Source of the DNA: Paenibacillus sp. A3
GTDB lineage: Bacteria; Bacillota; Bacilli; Paenibacillales; NBRC-103111
Length of the DNA stretch: 64,000 nucleotides
Assembly: GCF_001399685.1 (NCBI RefSeq)
Contig: NZ_JTHN01000128.1
Span: 1-64,000 of the forward strand
Reading direction: 5' to 3'
Made by a program: the position numbers and the translations under genes. The notes under the pieces are model-generated. The model had not been told where the DNA came from, ran no database searches, and worked only from the letters and a program-made list of their open reading frames with translations. Of the stretch, positions 9,071-17,863 are shown piece by piece. Each line of letters starts with the position of its first letter. Within the stretch, counting starts at the first letter, position 1.

Positions 9071-10786
9071 ATGAGATCTAAACCGGGAACAAGTTCATCC
9101 AAGCTGGGCTCCTTCACGCACTCGCCTTATTTCGTCTATGTCCTGGTCGCGCCTCTGTTTTTGGTGCTCCTGGCTTATGTCGTGTACCCGTTGTTCCAGA
9201 CGTTCGTGCAAAGTATCCAGGTAGAGGATCAGATGTCGCTGAAAAACTATGCCAAGTTTTTCAGCCTGGAGCATACGTCCAACTTGGAGGCGCTCTGGAC
9301 CAGCATTTATATTTCCGTCTTAAGCGTCATCACCTGCGCGATCGTCGGCGTCGCCATGGCGTTCCTGCTGGAGCGCTACGAGTTCCCCGGCCGGAAAATT
9401 TTGGCCGTCCTCGTGCTCGTGCCGATGGCTCTGCCGCCTCTTGTCGGCGTGCTGTCGTTTACGTTCCTGTACGGCGAAAGCGGCATTATCCCAAGGGCGC
9501 TCAAAGCGCTGCTTCATCTCGATCAGGTGCCGTTTTCCTTAAAGGGCATTTGGGGTGTGCTTGTGGTGCATACGTTCACGATGTACACGTACTTTTACAT
9601 GACGGCTTCCTCGGCGATCCGCGGTCTCGATCCGTCGCTGGAAGAGGCGGCGGCGAGTCTCGGTGCAGGACGGCTCTATATATGGCGGCGCGTCATTCTG
9701 CCGATGCTGACGCCGGCGCTGGTCGCTTCTTCGCTGCTCGTTTTCATGATCGCGATGGCGTCCTATACGGCTCCGCTTATCTTCGGGATCGAGCGGACGA
9801 TGACGATGCAGATTTATTTGTCCCGGACGAACGGCAATCTGGATATGGCTGCGGCGCAGTCGACGATCCTGTCGGTTGTGTCCATTCTGTTCCTGCTCGT
9901 GATGCGCTGGTACCAAGGGCTGCGCAATTACCAGAACATGAGCAAAGGCGTCAGCGTGCACCGCACGGAAGTGAAAAGCGTCGTGGGCAAATATATCGCG
10001 ATGATCCTGTCGATCATCGGCGTCATCATCCTGCTGCTTCCGATTCTCGTGCTGGTCTTGATCTCGTTCTCGACGGACGGCACGTGGACGACGCAGATTC
10101 TTCCTCCGGAATATACGGCGAAGCACTATGTGAAGCTGTTTACGGACAGCAAAACGTGGCGGCCGATTGCGAACAGCTTCCAGATGAGCTTCGTGGCGAC
10201 GATCGGCAACATTATATTCGGCGTGGCGGCCGCCTATGCGATGGTCCGCTTGAAGTTCAAAGGCAAAACGCTGCTGGACGTGCTGATCATGCTTCCGTGG
10301 GCGCTGCCGGGAACGGTCGTCGCGGTCAACCTGATCGCTGCCTTCAGCGAGCCGACCATATTCAGCTTCAATCAGGTGCTGATCGGCAGCTTCTGGATCT
10401 TGCCTTTGGCGTATTTTGTCCGCCATTTGCCGCTTGTGTTTCGCTCCACGTCGGCGACGCTGGTCCAGATGGACGCCTCGGTCGAGGAGGCGGCGCGCAA
10501 CCTGGGCGCCACCTGGTGGTACAGCTTCAGGCGGGTCGTCTTTCCGATGGCGCTGAGCGGGATACTGGCGGGCACGCTGCTCGCGTTCGTGCAGGGCATC
10601 GGGGAATTCGTTTCCTCCATTCTGCTCTTCACCGCGAGAAGCACGCCGCTTTCCGTGGAGATTTTCCAGCGGATGTATTCGTTTGAATTCGGTACGGCGT
10701 GCGCATACGGCGTGCTGCAAATTACTTTGATCATCATCGTGCTGTTCGTTTCGCGCAAAATGACGGGCGACAGCACGGCCGTGTAA
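9071..10786 (+). CDS. ABC transporter permease, two fused membrane domains
   Basis: 571-aa permease with two BPD_transp_1 domains in tandem, each with about six membrane segments. EAA motifs are EEAAASLGAGRLYIWRRVILP (first half, about residue 195) and EEAARNLGATWWYSFRRVVFP (second half, about 475). This AfuB/ThiP-like fusion lets one gene supply both membrane halves of the importer. It starts 15 bp after the ATPase gene with GAGGGG as ribosome site. Confidence 0.92.
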   Translation: MRSKPGTSSSKLGSFTHSPYFVYVLVAPLFLVLLAYVVYPLFQTFVQSIQVEDQMSLKNYAKFFSLEHTSNLEALWTSIYISVLSVITCAIVGVAMAFLLERYEFPGRKILAVLVLVPMALPPLVGVLSFTFLYGESGIIPRALKALLHLDQVPFSLKGIWGVLVVHTFTMYTYFYMTASSAIRGLDPSLEEAAASLGAGRLYIWRRVILPMLTPALVASSLLVFMIAMASYTAPLIFGIERTMTMQIYLSRTNGNLDMAAAQSTILSVVSILFLLVMRWYQGLRNYQNMSKGVSVHRTEVKSVVGKYIAMILSIIGVIILLLPILVLVLISFSTDGTWTTQILPPEYTAKHYVKLFTDSKTWRPIANSFQMSFVATIGNIIFGVAAAYAMVRLKFKGKTLLDVLIMLPWALPGTVVAVNLIAAFSEPTIFSFNQVLIGSFWILPLAYFVRHLPLVFRSTSATLVQMDASVEEAARNLGATWWYSFRRVVFPMALSGILAGTLLAFVQGIGEFVSSILLFTARSTPLSVEIFQRMYSFEFGTACAYGVLQITLIIIVLFVSRKMTGDSTAV

Positions 10787-10809
10787 ATGACGGTCATCTC
10801 GTGGGGAAC

Positions 10810-10933
10810 ACTTGAAAGTCCGGTGAATAAGAAGCGGAGGGAGCGGAATCGTTCTGGAGAAGCGCAAGCGGTCGCCTTTGTCCCCGGATACTCACCACTC
10901 ACGCAGCGTCTATGATTCATCGGACTTCAAAGT
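10810..10933. repeat. Inverted-repeat intergenic element
   Basis: The 227-bp gap after the permease holds two 19-nt arms (10810-10828 and 10915-10933) sharing ATTCAyCGGACTT in opposite orientation, with a GC-rich middle. There is no coding potential and no T tract. It looks like a dispersed repeat (REP- or MITE-like) inserted within the operon; only one copy is in this window. Confidence 0.4.
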
Positions 10934-11013
10934 TCATCATCCACGTTATGATATACAGCGGGAAAATGGCCATTTCCGGCTGAGGAACATTCCACCATCA
11001 GAGGAGGAGTTAG

Positions 11014-13563
11014 ATGATCAAGGGTAAGTCGACCTCAAAGTTTTGTTCCATTGTCATGAGCGCCGTACTGGCGGGCGGCATGCTGCTGCCTGCTCAAGCT
11101 CAGCCCGCATATGCGGACCGGGGCGTCGTCGACTTGTGGAAGTCGATTAAACCGCTGACCACGATTGCCAGCGCGATGAACACAGGGGCTCACCCGGACG
11201 ATGAACACAGCGCGACCTTGGCGTATCTTTCCCTGGGTAGAGGGGTTAACACCTCCAGCGTGATCGCTGTCCGGGGAGAAGGGGGACAGAACGAAATCGG
11301 GAGCGAGCTGGGGCAAGCCCTCGGCATCATTCGGACCCGCGAGCTGCAGGAAGCGTCCAAAATCACCAATGTGACGTTGGGCATGCTGGGCGAGCAGTTG
11401 GACGATCCGATCTACGATTTCGGCTTTTCCAAGAGCGTAGAGGAAACGCTGGAGAAATGGGGCGACTCGGTCGCTTACGAACGATTGATCCGCAAAATTC
11501 GCGAGCTGCGTCCGGATGTGATCATTCCTTCGTTTTTGAATGAAGCCTCCACGCACGGGCATCACAGAACGATCAACGTCCTCACCGTTCGGGCGTTCAA
11601 AGATGCGGCGAATCCGGAGATTTTCCCTGAACATCTGAAACAAGGGCTTCAGCCTTGGCAGATCAAGAAGCTGTATCTGCCAGCCAATTCCAAGGATTAC
11701 ACCGTGAATGCGCCAATCGGGGATTACAACGAAATCTACGGGGCGTCTTATCTCCAGCTCGGGGAAGAATCCCGCTTCATGCATAAGAGCCAGGGCATGG
11801 GGAAGGTATATGACGAAGGTCCCGTACAGGGCGATTTGTTCAGCAATTACTACAAGCTGGATCTGAGCACGGTGAAATCGGCGGACAAAGAAAAAGACTT
11901 CTTCGACGGCATCGCCTTTACCTTCGAGGATTTGGCAAAAGAAATCGACGCGAAGGGCAAAGACAACAAGATCGTCAAGCACCTGCGCGATCTGCAAAAG
12001 GATGCGGATGAAGTCGTTGCCGCTTACCCGAGCTTTGCCAAGGTGCTGAAGGAAGTCCATGAAATGAAGGCGGACGTCCAAACGGCGCTGGCCGACGTCA
12101 AAGCATCCGGCTTGGAGGCGGCGACCAAGGAGGATCTGCTCCACCGTCTTCATGTCAAAGAAGAGCAGTTGAATAAAGCGAGCATGGAATCGGCGTCCGT
12201 CGTGGCGAAGGTTAAGCCGGCCGCAAGCGAGCTGGTTGCCGGTCAGACGACGAAGGTCACCGTGTCGGCCTTCAACGGCGGTTCCGTGAAATTGAACCAA
12301 ATCAACTTGAGCCTGAACGTGCCTGCAGGCTGGACGGCGAAGCCGGCCGGAGCGACGAGCTTCGATCAATTAGGCTACAACGAGACGGCATCGGCGACCT
12401 TCGAGGTGACGATTCCGGCGGACGCACCGCTGTTCAAGCCTTACGATCCTTCGGTGTTCAACGCGAAGGTCGAATACCAGGCGTACGATACGGCAACGAC
12501 GCTGAAGGTTACGCCACAGAACGCCGTAGCCGTGCTGCCTCCGTATTCGATGTCGCTCAGCCCGAGCGCAACGATTCTGAATACGCTCAAATCGCAAGAG
12601 CCGATTCCGGTGAAGGTCACCGTGCGCAACTATACGCCGGGCGCTTCCAAAGCTACGGTGTCGCTGAACGTGCCGGAAGGCTGGACGGCGGAGCCGGCAG
12701 CCGAAGAGCTGAGCTTTGCGACAAAAGGCGAAACGAAGTCCGTCGCGTTCACGGTCAAGGCCGCTTCGAACGTCGTTCCGGGTAAATTCACCGTGACGGC
12801 CGTCGCGAAGAACGGCGAAGTGCAGAGCACGCAGGGCGCGCAGGTCATCGAGTATCCGCATATCGGCAAGACGTACATGGTGCAGCCGGCCGAGCTCAAA
12901 ATCCAGGCCTTCGACCTGAAGGTTCCGGACAAATTGAAGGTAGGCTACGTTTCCAGCGGCTTCGACAACATCGATCAATACTTGCGTCAAGTGGGCGTCG
13001 ATGTCGTGAAGCTGGAAGCGAAGGATATCCAATACGGGGATCTTTCCCAATATGACACGATCGTGCTGGGCATTCGCGCTTACGCGTTCCGTCCGGAATT
13101 GATTCCGAGCAACCAGCGCTTGCTGAGCTACGTTCAAAATGGCGGCAATCTCGTCGTCCAATATCATAAGCCGGAAGACAAATGGTCGCCGGAGCTTGCT
13201 CCGTACCCGATCAAAATCGGCGCTCCGCTCATCCAGTGGCGTGTAACGGACGAGAATTCCAAAGTCACGATGCTTGCTCCGGATCATCCGATGTTCAATT
13301 CGCCGAACAAGATTACGGATCAGGATTGGAGCAACTGGATTCAAGACCGCTCCGCTTACAATCCGTCGGAATGGGGCAAGGAGTATACGGCGCTCATCTC
13401 GAACGGGGACCCGGGCGAGAAGGAGTTTACCGGCACATTCCTCACGGCGCATTACGGCAAAGGGGTATATACTTACAGCTCGTTAGTGTGGTACCGCGAG
13501 ATTCCGGCTTTGGTTCCGGGCTCGATCCGCATGTTTGTGAATATGATTAGTCAGAAGCAATAA
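11014..13563 (+). CDS. Secreted PIG-L deacetylase with NEW3 domains
   Basis: 849-aa exported protein. The signal peptide ends near AYADRG (about residue 36). A PIG-L/LmbE zinc deacetylase domain follows (about 50-270) with AHPDDE and THGHHRTIN as metal-binding motifs. Then come a charged helical region (about 300-395), two NEW3-like beta-sandwich domains (about 400-500 and 520-620; both contain LNVPxGWTAxPA) and a C-terminal amidotransferase-like fold (about 640-849). PIG-L enzymes remove N-acyl groups from GlcNAc-type sugars, so it probably deacetylates a substrate outside the membrane before or instead of uptake. GAGGAGG precedes ATG 11014. Substrate unknown. Confidence 0.85.
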   Translation: MIKGKSTSKFCSIVMSAVLAGGMLLPAQAQPAYADRGVVDLWKSIKPLTTIASAMNTGAHPDDEHSATLAYLSLGRGVNTSSVIAVRGEGGQNEIGSELGQALGIIRTRELQEASKITNVTLGMLGEQLDDPIYDFGFSKSVEETLEKWGDSVAYERLIRKIRELRPDVIIPSFLNEASTHGHHRTINVLTVRAFKDAANPEIFPEHLKQGLQPWQIKKLYLPANSKDYTVNAPIGDYNEIYGASYLQLGEESRFMHKSQGMGKVYDEGPVQGDLFSNYYKLDLSTVKSADKEKDFFDGIAFTFEDLAKEIDAKGKDNKIVKHLRDLQKDADEVVAAYPSFAKVLKEVHEMKADVQTALADVKASGLEAATKEDLLHRLHVKEEQLNKASMESASVVAKVKPAASELVAGQTTKVTVSAFNGGSVKLNQINLSLNVPAGWTAKPAGATSFDQLGYNETASATFEVTIPADAPLFKPYDPSVFNAKVEYQAYDTATTLKVTPQNAVAVLPPYSMSLSPSATILNTLKSQEPIPVKVTVRNYTPGASKATVSLNVPEGWTAEPAAEELSFATKGETKSVAFTVKAASNVVPGKFTVTAVAKNGEVQSTQGAQVIEYPHIGKTYMVQPAELKIQAFDLKVPDKLKVGYVSSGFDNIDQYLRQVGVDVVKLEAKDIQYGDLSQYDTIVLGIRAYAFRPELIPSNQRLLSYVQNGGNLVVQYHKPEDKWSPELAPYPIKIGAPLIQWRVTDENSKVTMLAPDHPMFNSPNKITDQDWSNWIQDRSAYNPSEWGKEYTALISNGDPGEKEFTGTFLTAHYGKGVYTYSSLVWYREIPALVPGSIRMFVNMISQKQ

Positions 13564-13603
13564 TCGCACGTTATTGTCGTCGCGAAGCAAACATTACAGC
13601 AGT

Positions 13604-13630
13604 GGGCGGGGACCCTTCGGGGTCCTCCCC
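13604..13630 (+). other. GC-rich UUCG tetraloop hairpin
   Basis: GGGGACCC-TTCG-GGGTCCTCCCC forms a very stable stem with a C(UUCG)G loop and one bulged T. It is not followed by T residues, so it is probably an RNA-stability or processing element between the deacetylase and creatininase genes rather than a terminator. Confidence 0.55.
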
Positions 13631-13663
13631 CATACGATGAAGAAGCGGAGGTTTAAGGAGCAT

Positions 13664-14428
13664 ATGAATGTAATCGGAGTTCACGGGCGGGAGATCGGTC
13701 AAGTGACGGAGCGCGCGCAATTCGCCGTCGTCCCTCTGGGTTCGGTGGAATACCACGGTCCGCATTCCCCACTCGGGACCGATACGATCTTGGCGGACGG
13801 CTTCGCCGAACGGATCGATGCCTCGCTGCATCCTTTGATCTATCCGACGGTACCGTACTCGGCCTGCCCGGGCAAAACGCAGCATTATCCCGGAACGATA
13901 TCGGTCCGGCCCTCGATTTTTATCGACTATCTCACCGATGTGGTGGAAGGGATCTGCCGGCTCGGCATCCGCAATATCGTGCTGCTGAACGCCCACGACG
14001 CCAATATGGGCCCTTCCCGGACCGTCGCCGAGGCGGTGACCGGCAGCTACCCCGACGCCAGCTTTCTACTGATCAACTGGTGGCAGATGGCGACCGTTGA
14101 TTTTACGCAGCGGTTAGGGCTGTTCCAAGGGATGGCGGGAAGAGGGCACGGCGGTCCGTACGAGATGTCGGCCGTGAAGGCGTTTCGCCCGGACATGGTG
14201 ATCGTGCAGGAATCGGACTTGGAATTAGATTCATGTCCTCCTTTATCTCCTTTGCCTTACGTCTTGGTGGAAGGAACCCCCCAAGGCTGGGACGGCTATA
14301 CGGGCCGGATCCGGCAGTGCTCCTTGGAGGCGGGACAGAGTATCGTAGAAGAAGCAAGCCGCAATATGAACTTGCTCATTAAAGAATGGCTGGATATGAG
14401 AACAGGAAACAATGGGGAGGCCAAGTAA
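13664..14428 (+). CDS. Creatininase-family amidohydrolase
   Basis: About 254 aa, metal-dependent hydrolase of the creatininase/MftE fold. Metal ligands appear in GSVEYHGPHSPLGTD (Glu, His, Asp), LLNAHDAN (His) and GGPYEM (Glu). ATG 13664 is preferred because AAGGAG lies 4-9 nt upstream; upstream in-frame starts fall in the hairpin region. Family members open cyclic or linear amide bonds (creatinine, formamides, peptide ends). In this operon it probably cleaves an amide of the imported compound; the exact bond is unknown. Confidence 0.85.
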   Translation: MNVIGVHGREIGQVTERAQFAVVPLGSVEYHGPHSPLGTDTILADGFAERIDASLHPLIYPTVPYSACPGKTQHYPGTISVRPSIFIDYLTDVVEGICRLGIRNIVLLNAHDANMGPSRTVAEAVTGSYPDASFLLINWWQMATVDFTQRLGLFQGMAGRGHGGPYEMSAVKAFRPDMVIVQESDLELDSCPPLSPLPYVLVEGTPQGWDGYTGRIRQCSLEAGQSIVEEASRNMNLLIKEWLDMRTGNNGEAK

Positions 14429-14432
14429 CGCT

Positions 14433-15941
14433 ATGGGATATCGCGAACAATGGATGGAGACCGAAGGGACGACGTTTCCCGGAAAAACGTATACGGAGGT
14501 TGTGCTGGAGCCGGCTTTTAACGAAGCCAAGACTCATTTGCTGGGCCCGATGATGGCCATCAACAAGGCTCATCTGATCATGTTGGAGAAGCAAAAGCTG
14601 GTGACCACGGATGAAGCGAAGCAGATCGCCAAAGCGATCCGGTCGATCGACCCGGAGGAGCTCCGCCAAGCGAGCTACACAGGGCAGTTCGAGGATTTGT
14701 TCTTTCAGGTCGAGCATCAAATGCTGGAGCATGCGGGCGATATCGCCGGCAATTTGCATCTGGCGCGGAGCCGCAACGACATGGGGATTTCCATCTACCG
14801 GATGGTGCTGCGGGAGAAGCTGATCGTGACGCTGACTTCCGCGCTGAAGCTCAATGAACAGTTGCTGCTGTTCGCCAGAGACCACGCCGATACGCTGATG
14901 ATCGGCTACACGCATACGCAGCAGGCTCAGCCGACGACGCTTGCGCATTATTTTATGGCGGTCGTCGATTCGCTCAATCGGGATATCCGCCGGATCATGG
15001 CGTCTTATGCAAACTGCAACCGGAGCAGCATGGGGGCGGCGGCGCTGACGACGTCGGGCTTTGCGATCAGCCGGGAGCATATGATGGAGCTGCTTGCCTT
15101 CGACGAGCTGATCGACAATTCGTACGACGCGATCGGCGGGGCCGATTACTTGGGCGAAGTGGCGACGGCCGTGCAATTGGCGGCGATCAACCTGGGCCGG
15201 GTCGTGCAAGACATGCTGCTGTGGTGCACGCAGGAGTTCGGCGCGCTGAAGGTGGCGGCTCCATACGTGCAGATCAGCTCGATCATGCCGCAGAAGCGCA
15301 ATCCCGTCTCGTTCGAGCACATGCGCGCGTTGCTGTCGAGCTGCGTAGGCAATACGAACACGGTGCTGTCGATGATTCACAATACGCCGTTCGGCGACAT
15401 TGTGGACACCGAGGACGATATGCAGCCTTATGCCTGGAGAAGCCTAGATATTATGGACAAAATGTACCGGTTGTTCGCCGCCGTCGTCGGTACGATGGAA
15501 GTGAACAAAGAGGTGCTGCGCGAACGGACGAAGGGAAGCTTCGCCACGGTGACCGAGCTGGCGGACACGCTGGTGCGGACGGACGGCTTGTCGTTCAGAA
15601 AAGCCCATCATATTGTCAGCGATGTCGTTAAGCTGTCCTTGGCCCAAGGTCTGGCGGCCAACGAAATTACGCTGTCCATCGTCAACGAAAGCGCGCGCCG
15701 CCACATCGGGCGGGATACGTCGCTTACCGGAGAAACGCTGAGCCAGGCGCTCGATCCTGTGCATTTTGTGGAAATCCGCTCGCTGCCGGGAGGACCGAGT
15801 CCGAAGGAAATCAACCGCATGGTCGACCTCCGAATGGTTCAGCATCAAGCCCATCTGAATTGGCTGGGGCAAGCGCAAGGCAAAATTCAGCGGGCGATGG
15901 AGCATCTGGACCAAGTCATGACGGAGTGGAGTGGTTCCTGA
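14433..15941 (+). CDS. Argininosuccinate-lyase-like fumarase-superfamily lyase
   Basis: 502-aa lyase of the fumarase/aspartase superfamily. It shows ARSRNDMGIS, HTQQAQPTTLAHYF and the mobile signature loop SSIMPQKRNPVSFEHMRA. Superfamily members eliminate fumarate from N- or C-substituted succinates. Position in a sugar/deacetylase operon, with no argG or other arginine gene nearby, argues against housekeeping ArgH. ATG 14433 lies 5 nt after the creatininase stop; GGGGAGG is 12 nt upstream. Its last base overlaps the kinase start (TGATG). Confidence 0.85.
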   Translation: MGYREQWMETEGTTFPGKTYTEVVLEPAFNEAKTHLLGPMMAINKAHLIMLEKQKLVTTDEAKQIAKAIRSIDPEELRQASYTGQFEDLFFQVEHQMLEHAGDIAGNLHLARSRNDMGISIYRMVLREKLIVTLTSALKLNEQLLLFARDHADTLMIGYTHTQQAQPTTLAHYFMAVVDSLNRDIRRIMASYANCNRSSMGAAALTTSGFAISREHMMELLAFDELIDNSYDAIGGADYLGEVATAVQLAAINLGRVVQDMLLWCTQEFGALKVAAPYVQISSIMPQKRNPVSFEHMRALLSSCVGNTNTVLSMIHNTPFGDIVDTEDDMQPYAWRSLDIMDKMYRLFAAVVGTMEVNKEVLRERTKGSFATVTELADTLVRTDGLSFRKAHHIVSDVVKLSLAQGLAANEITLSIVNESARRHIGRDTSLTGETLSQALDPVHFVEIRSLPGGPSPKEINRMVDLRMVQHQAHLNWLGQAQGKIQRAMEHLDQVMTEWSGS

Positions 15942-16933
15942 TGGCAAAACGCAGCATCCCTCTGCTGGCGATTGACGGCGGAGGGACGAAATGCCTTGTC
16001 GTCTTCATGGACCGGCAGGGCAACGTACTCGGGCAAGGAAAGGGAGGTTCGTCCAATTACCAGGGCATCGGGAAAGATGGTGTGATCCAAGAACTGGTGT
16101 TCGGTATTGAAGCAGCGATTTCGGACTTGCGACAAAAGGACGATAACGGCCTGCCGCAGGCGGAAATCGAAGTGGAGTGCGCCGTGTTCGCCCTGGCGGG
16201 GCTGGATACGGAATACGACCGGCGCGTGATTACCGGACTGGTGCAGGAGGTACTGGAGCGGCTGCCGATTCGGGTCCAACATCTGATCGTGGAAAACGAC
16301 GGCTACGCCGCCTTGCTCGGCGCCACGGGCGGCCAGCCGGGGATTCTGGCCATTGCCGGCACGGGCTCCATCATCTTCGGGATCAACGAGGAGGGACAGA
16401 CGGCCAGAGCGGGAGGCTGGGGCCACCGCGTCGGAGACGAAGGCAGCGGCTACTGGATCGGCAAGCAGGCGGTCATGGCGATTCTCAAGGCCTATGACGG
16501 CAGGGAGGCGGGCACCCGGCTTGGGGAATGGGTGCTGCCGCATTTGGGCATGGACCAGGAAGAGGACTTGTTCAACTGGATGTACGGTCCGGACTACTCC
16601 GTCGAGAAATTGAGCGAGCTGTCCCGTGTGGTCGGCCAAGCGGCTTCGGCCGGGGACCGGGAAGCGCAGCGGATTCTCGAGGCGGCCGCCCACGAGCTGT
16701 TCATCGGCGTCGCTGCGGTGGTACGGCACTTGTCGTTCCTAAACAAACCGTTTACAATGATACTGCAGGGCGGCGTGCTGCAGAACGAAGGGCACGTCCG
16801 GGAGCTGCTGATGAATAAGATCAAAGCATACGCTCCGCAGGTTCAACTGGACGAGGCCCGGAAGGAGCCGATTTACGGCGTAACGGCCATGGGGCTGTCT
16901 TATTTGCAAACGAAGATGTCTACAGAGGCGTAG
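15941..16933 (+). CDS. BadF/BadG/N-acetylglucosamine-kinase-type sugar kinase
   Basis: 330-aa ATPase/kinase of the BadF/NAGK branch of the actin-like superfamily. LLAIDGGGTKCLVVF (phosphate 1 motif), VENDGYAALLGA, IAGTGSIIFG and GGWGHRVGDEGSGYWIG (phosphate 2/adenosine region) are visible. Known relatives phosphorylate GlcNAc or glucosamine at O6 (others activate enzymes). It is translationally coupled to the lyase by a 1-base overlap, with GGAGTGGAG upstream. It would commit the liberated amino sugar to metabolism. Confidence 0.85.
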   Translation: MAKRSIPLLAIDGGGTKCLVVFMDRQGNVLGQGKGGSSNYQGIGKDGVIQELVFGIEAAISDLRQKDDNGLPQAEIEVECAVFALAGLDTEYDRRVITGLVQEVLERLPIRVQHLIVENDGYAALLGATGGQPGILAIAGTGSIIFGINEEGQTARAGGWGHRVGDEGSGYWIGKQAVMAILKAYDGREAGTRLGEWVLPHLGMDQEEDLFNWMYGPDYSVEKLSELSRVVGQAASAGDREAQRILEAAAHELFIGVAAVVRHLSFLNKPFTMILQGGVLQNEGHVRELLMNKIKAYAPQVQLDEARKEPIYGVTAMGLSYLQTKMSTEA

Positions 16934-16964
16934 TACGATACGAACAACAGGGGGCTGAAGGGGA

Positions 16965-17714
16965 ATGAAGAAAAGATGGTTATTCGTTTTCGCCCATCCC
17001 GACGACGAATCCTTTGCAGCCGGAGGGACGATCGCCAAGCTTAGCAGCACCGGCCACGAGGTTGTTCTGGCGTGTGCCACCTCGGGATGCAAGGGGAAGT
17101 CGGGCGAGTTTCAATTCGCCACCCGCGAAGAGCTGGCCCGGCACCGGGAAGAGGAGCTGCGCAGCGCGTGCTCCGTACTCGGCGTTGCCGAGCTGATTCT
17201 GTACCGTTACCGGGACGGCGAGTTAAAGTCGATCGATCCGGAAGCGCTGGCGGAGCGGATTCGCTCGACCATTGCGGAGCTGAAGCCGGATGCGGTTCTT
17301 ACGTTCCCGCCGGACGGGGTAACGGGGCATCCCGATCATATCGCGATTTCCCAAGCGACGGAGAAGGCGGTCGCGCTGGCGGAAGCGGAGTACCCGGAGG
17401 GGCGGCGGCCATCTTTTTATTACACCTCGATCCCTCATTATTATGACCACTGCCAGGACTCGGGACCGAAGGATACGTGCCCGATTACGGCGCGGGTCGA
17501 TATCAGCGACTATCGTCTGCACAAGGGGCGGGCTTTGCAGGCTTACCGGAGCCAGGTTTACTCGGTGAACCGCGCCTATCCCGGCGTGATGGAAGACGAC
17601 TTCGCGGTGATCCGAAACTACGAATATTACACTTTGGTTCGCGCCAACGGCCAGCACGTTCAAGACATGACGAAGACGGCTTTGAGCGAGCTGCCGACGA
17701 TGGATTTGACCTGA
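16965..17714 (+). CDS. Cytoplasmic PIG-L/BshB2-like deacetylase
   Basis: 249-aa PIG-L deacetylase without signal peptide. AHPDDESFAAGGTIA and GHPDHIAISQATEKAV hold the zinc ligands and catalytic Asp. It resembles the bacillithiol deacetylase BshB2 in length, but lies in the catabolic operon and is its last gene, 31 bp after the kinase. It probably removes an acyl group from the intracellular sugar; a bacillithiol role cannot be excluded. Confidence 0.83.
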   Translation: MKKRWLFVFAHPDDESFAAGGTIAKLSSTGHEVVLACATSGCKGKSGEFQFATREELARHREEELRSACSVLGVAELILYRYRDGELKSIDPEALAERIRSTIAELKPDAVLTFPPDGVTGHPDHIAISQATEKAVALAEAEYPEGRRPSFYYTSIPHYYDHCQDSGPKDTCPITARVDISDYRLHKGRALQAYRSQVYSVNRAYPGVMEDDFAVIRNYEYYTLVRANGQHVQDMTKTALSELPTMDLT

Positions 17715-17756
17715 CGGATCGCGATCAATCGAATAACCGGATTACCGATTTGGTTC

Positions 17757-17788
17757 CTGCCGTTCCTTTGCGAGCGGCAGTTTTTTTT
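17757..17788 (+). terminator. Intrinsic terminator of the deacetylase/kinase operon
   Basis: CTGCCG pairs with CGGCAG (12-nt loop), followed by eight T. It ends the 12-kb ROK-to-PIG-L transcription region. Confidence 0.85.
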
Positions 17789-17796
17789 GTTCGGTC

Positions 17797-17832
17797 TTGA
17801 CAAATGAATCAAAAATGTCATAATGATATTAT
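17797..17832 (+). promoter_or_regulatory. NAD-operon promoter with overlapping inverted repeats
   Basis: TTGACA (17797-17802) and CATAAT (17819-17824) are 16 nt apart. TGACA-N13-TGTCA is an inverted repeat whose arms touch the -35 and -10, and ATAAT-GAT-ATTAT overlaps the -10. Both are candidate NrtR sites; which one is used is not decidable by eye. Confidence 0.55.
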
Positions 17833-17863
17833 CGAAACAGAAAATAAAAGGAGGAGCCGCGGC

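Noticed and set aside
9539-10867. 442-aa open frame on the minus strand opposite the permease
   Set aside because: Arg/His/Gln-rich shadow of a strongly biased coding frame; no ribosome site and no recognisable motif.
11035-12369. 444-aa minus-strand frame opposite the secreted deacetylase
   Set aside because: Shadow of the real plus-strand gene, which has signal peptide, domains and ribosome site.
13574-13663. Longer start for the creatininase-family protein
   Set aside because: The extra 30 residues are encoded by the UUCG hairpin and the ribosome site; the family start fits ATG 13664.
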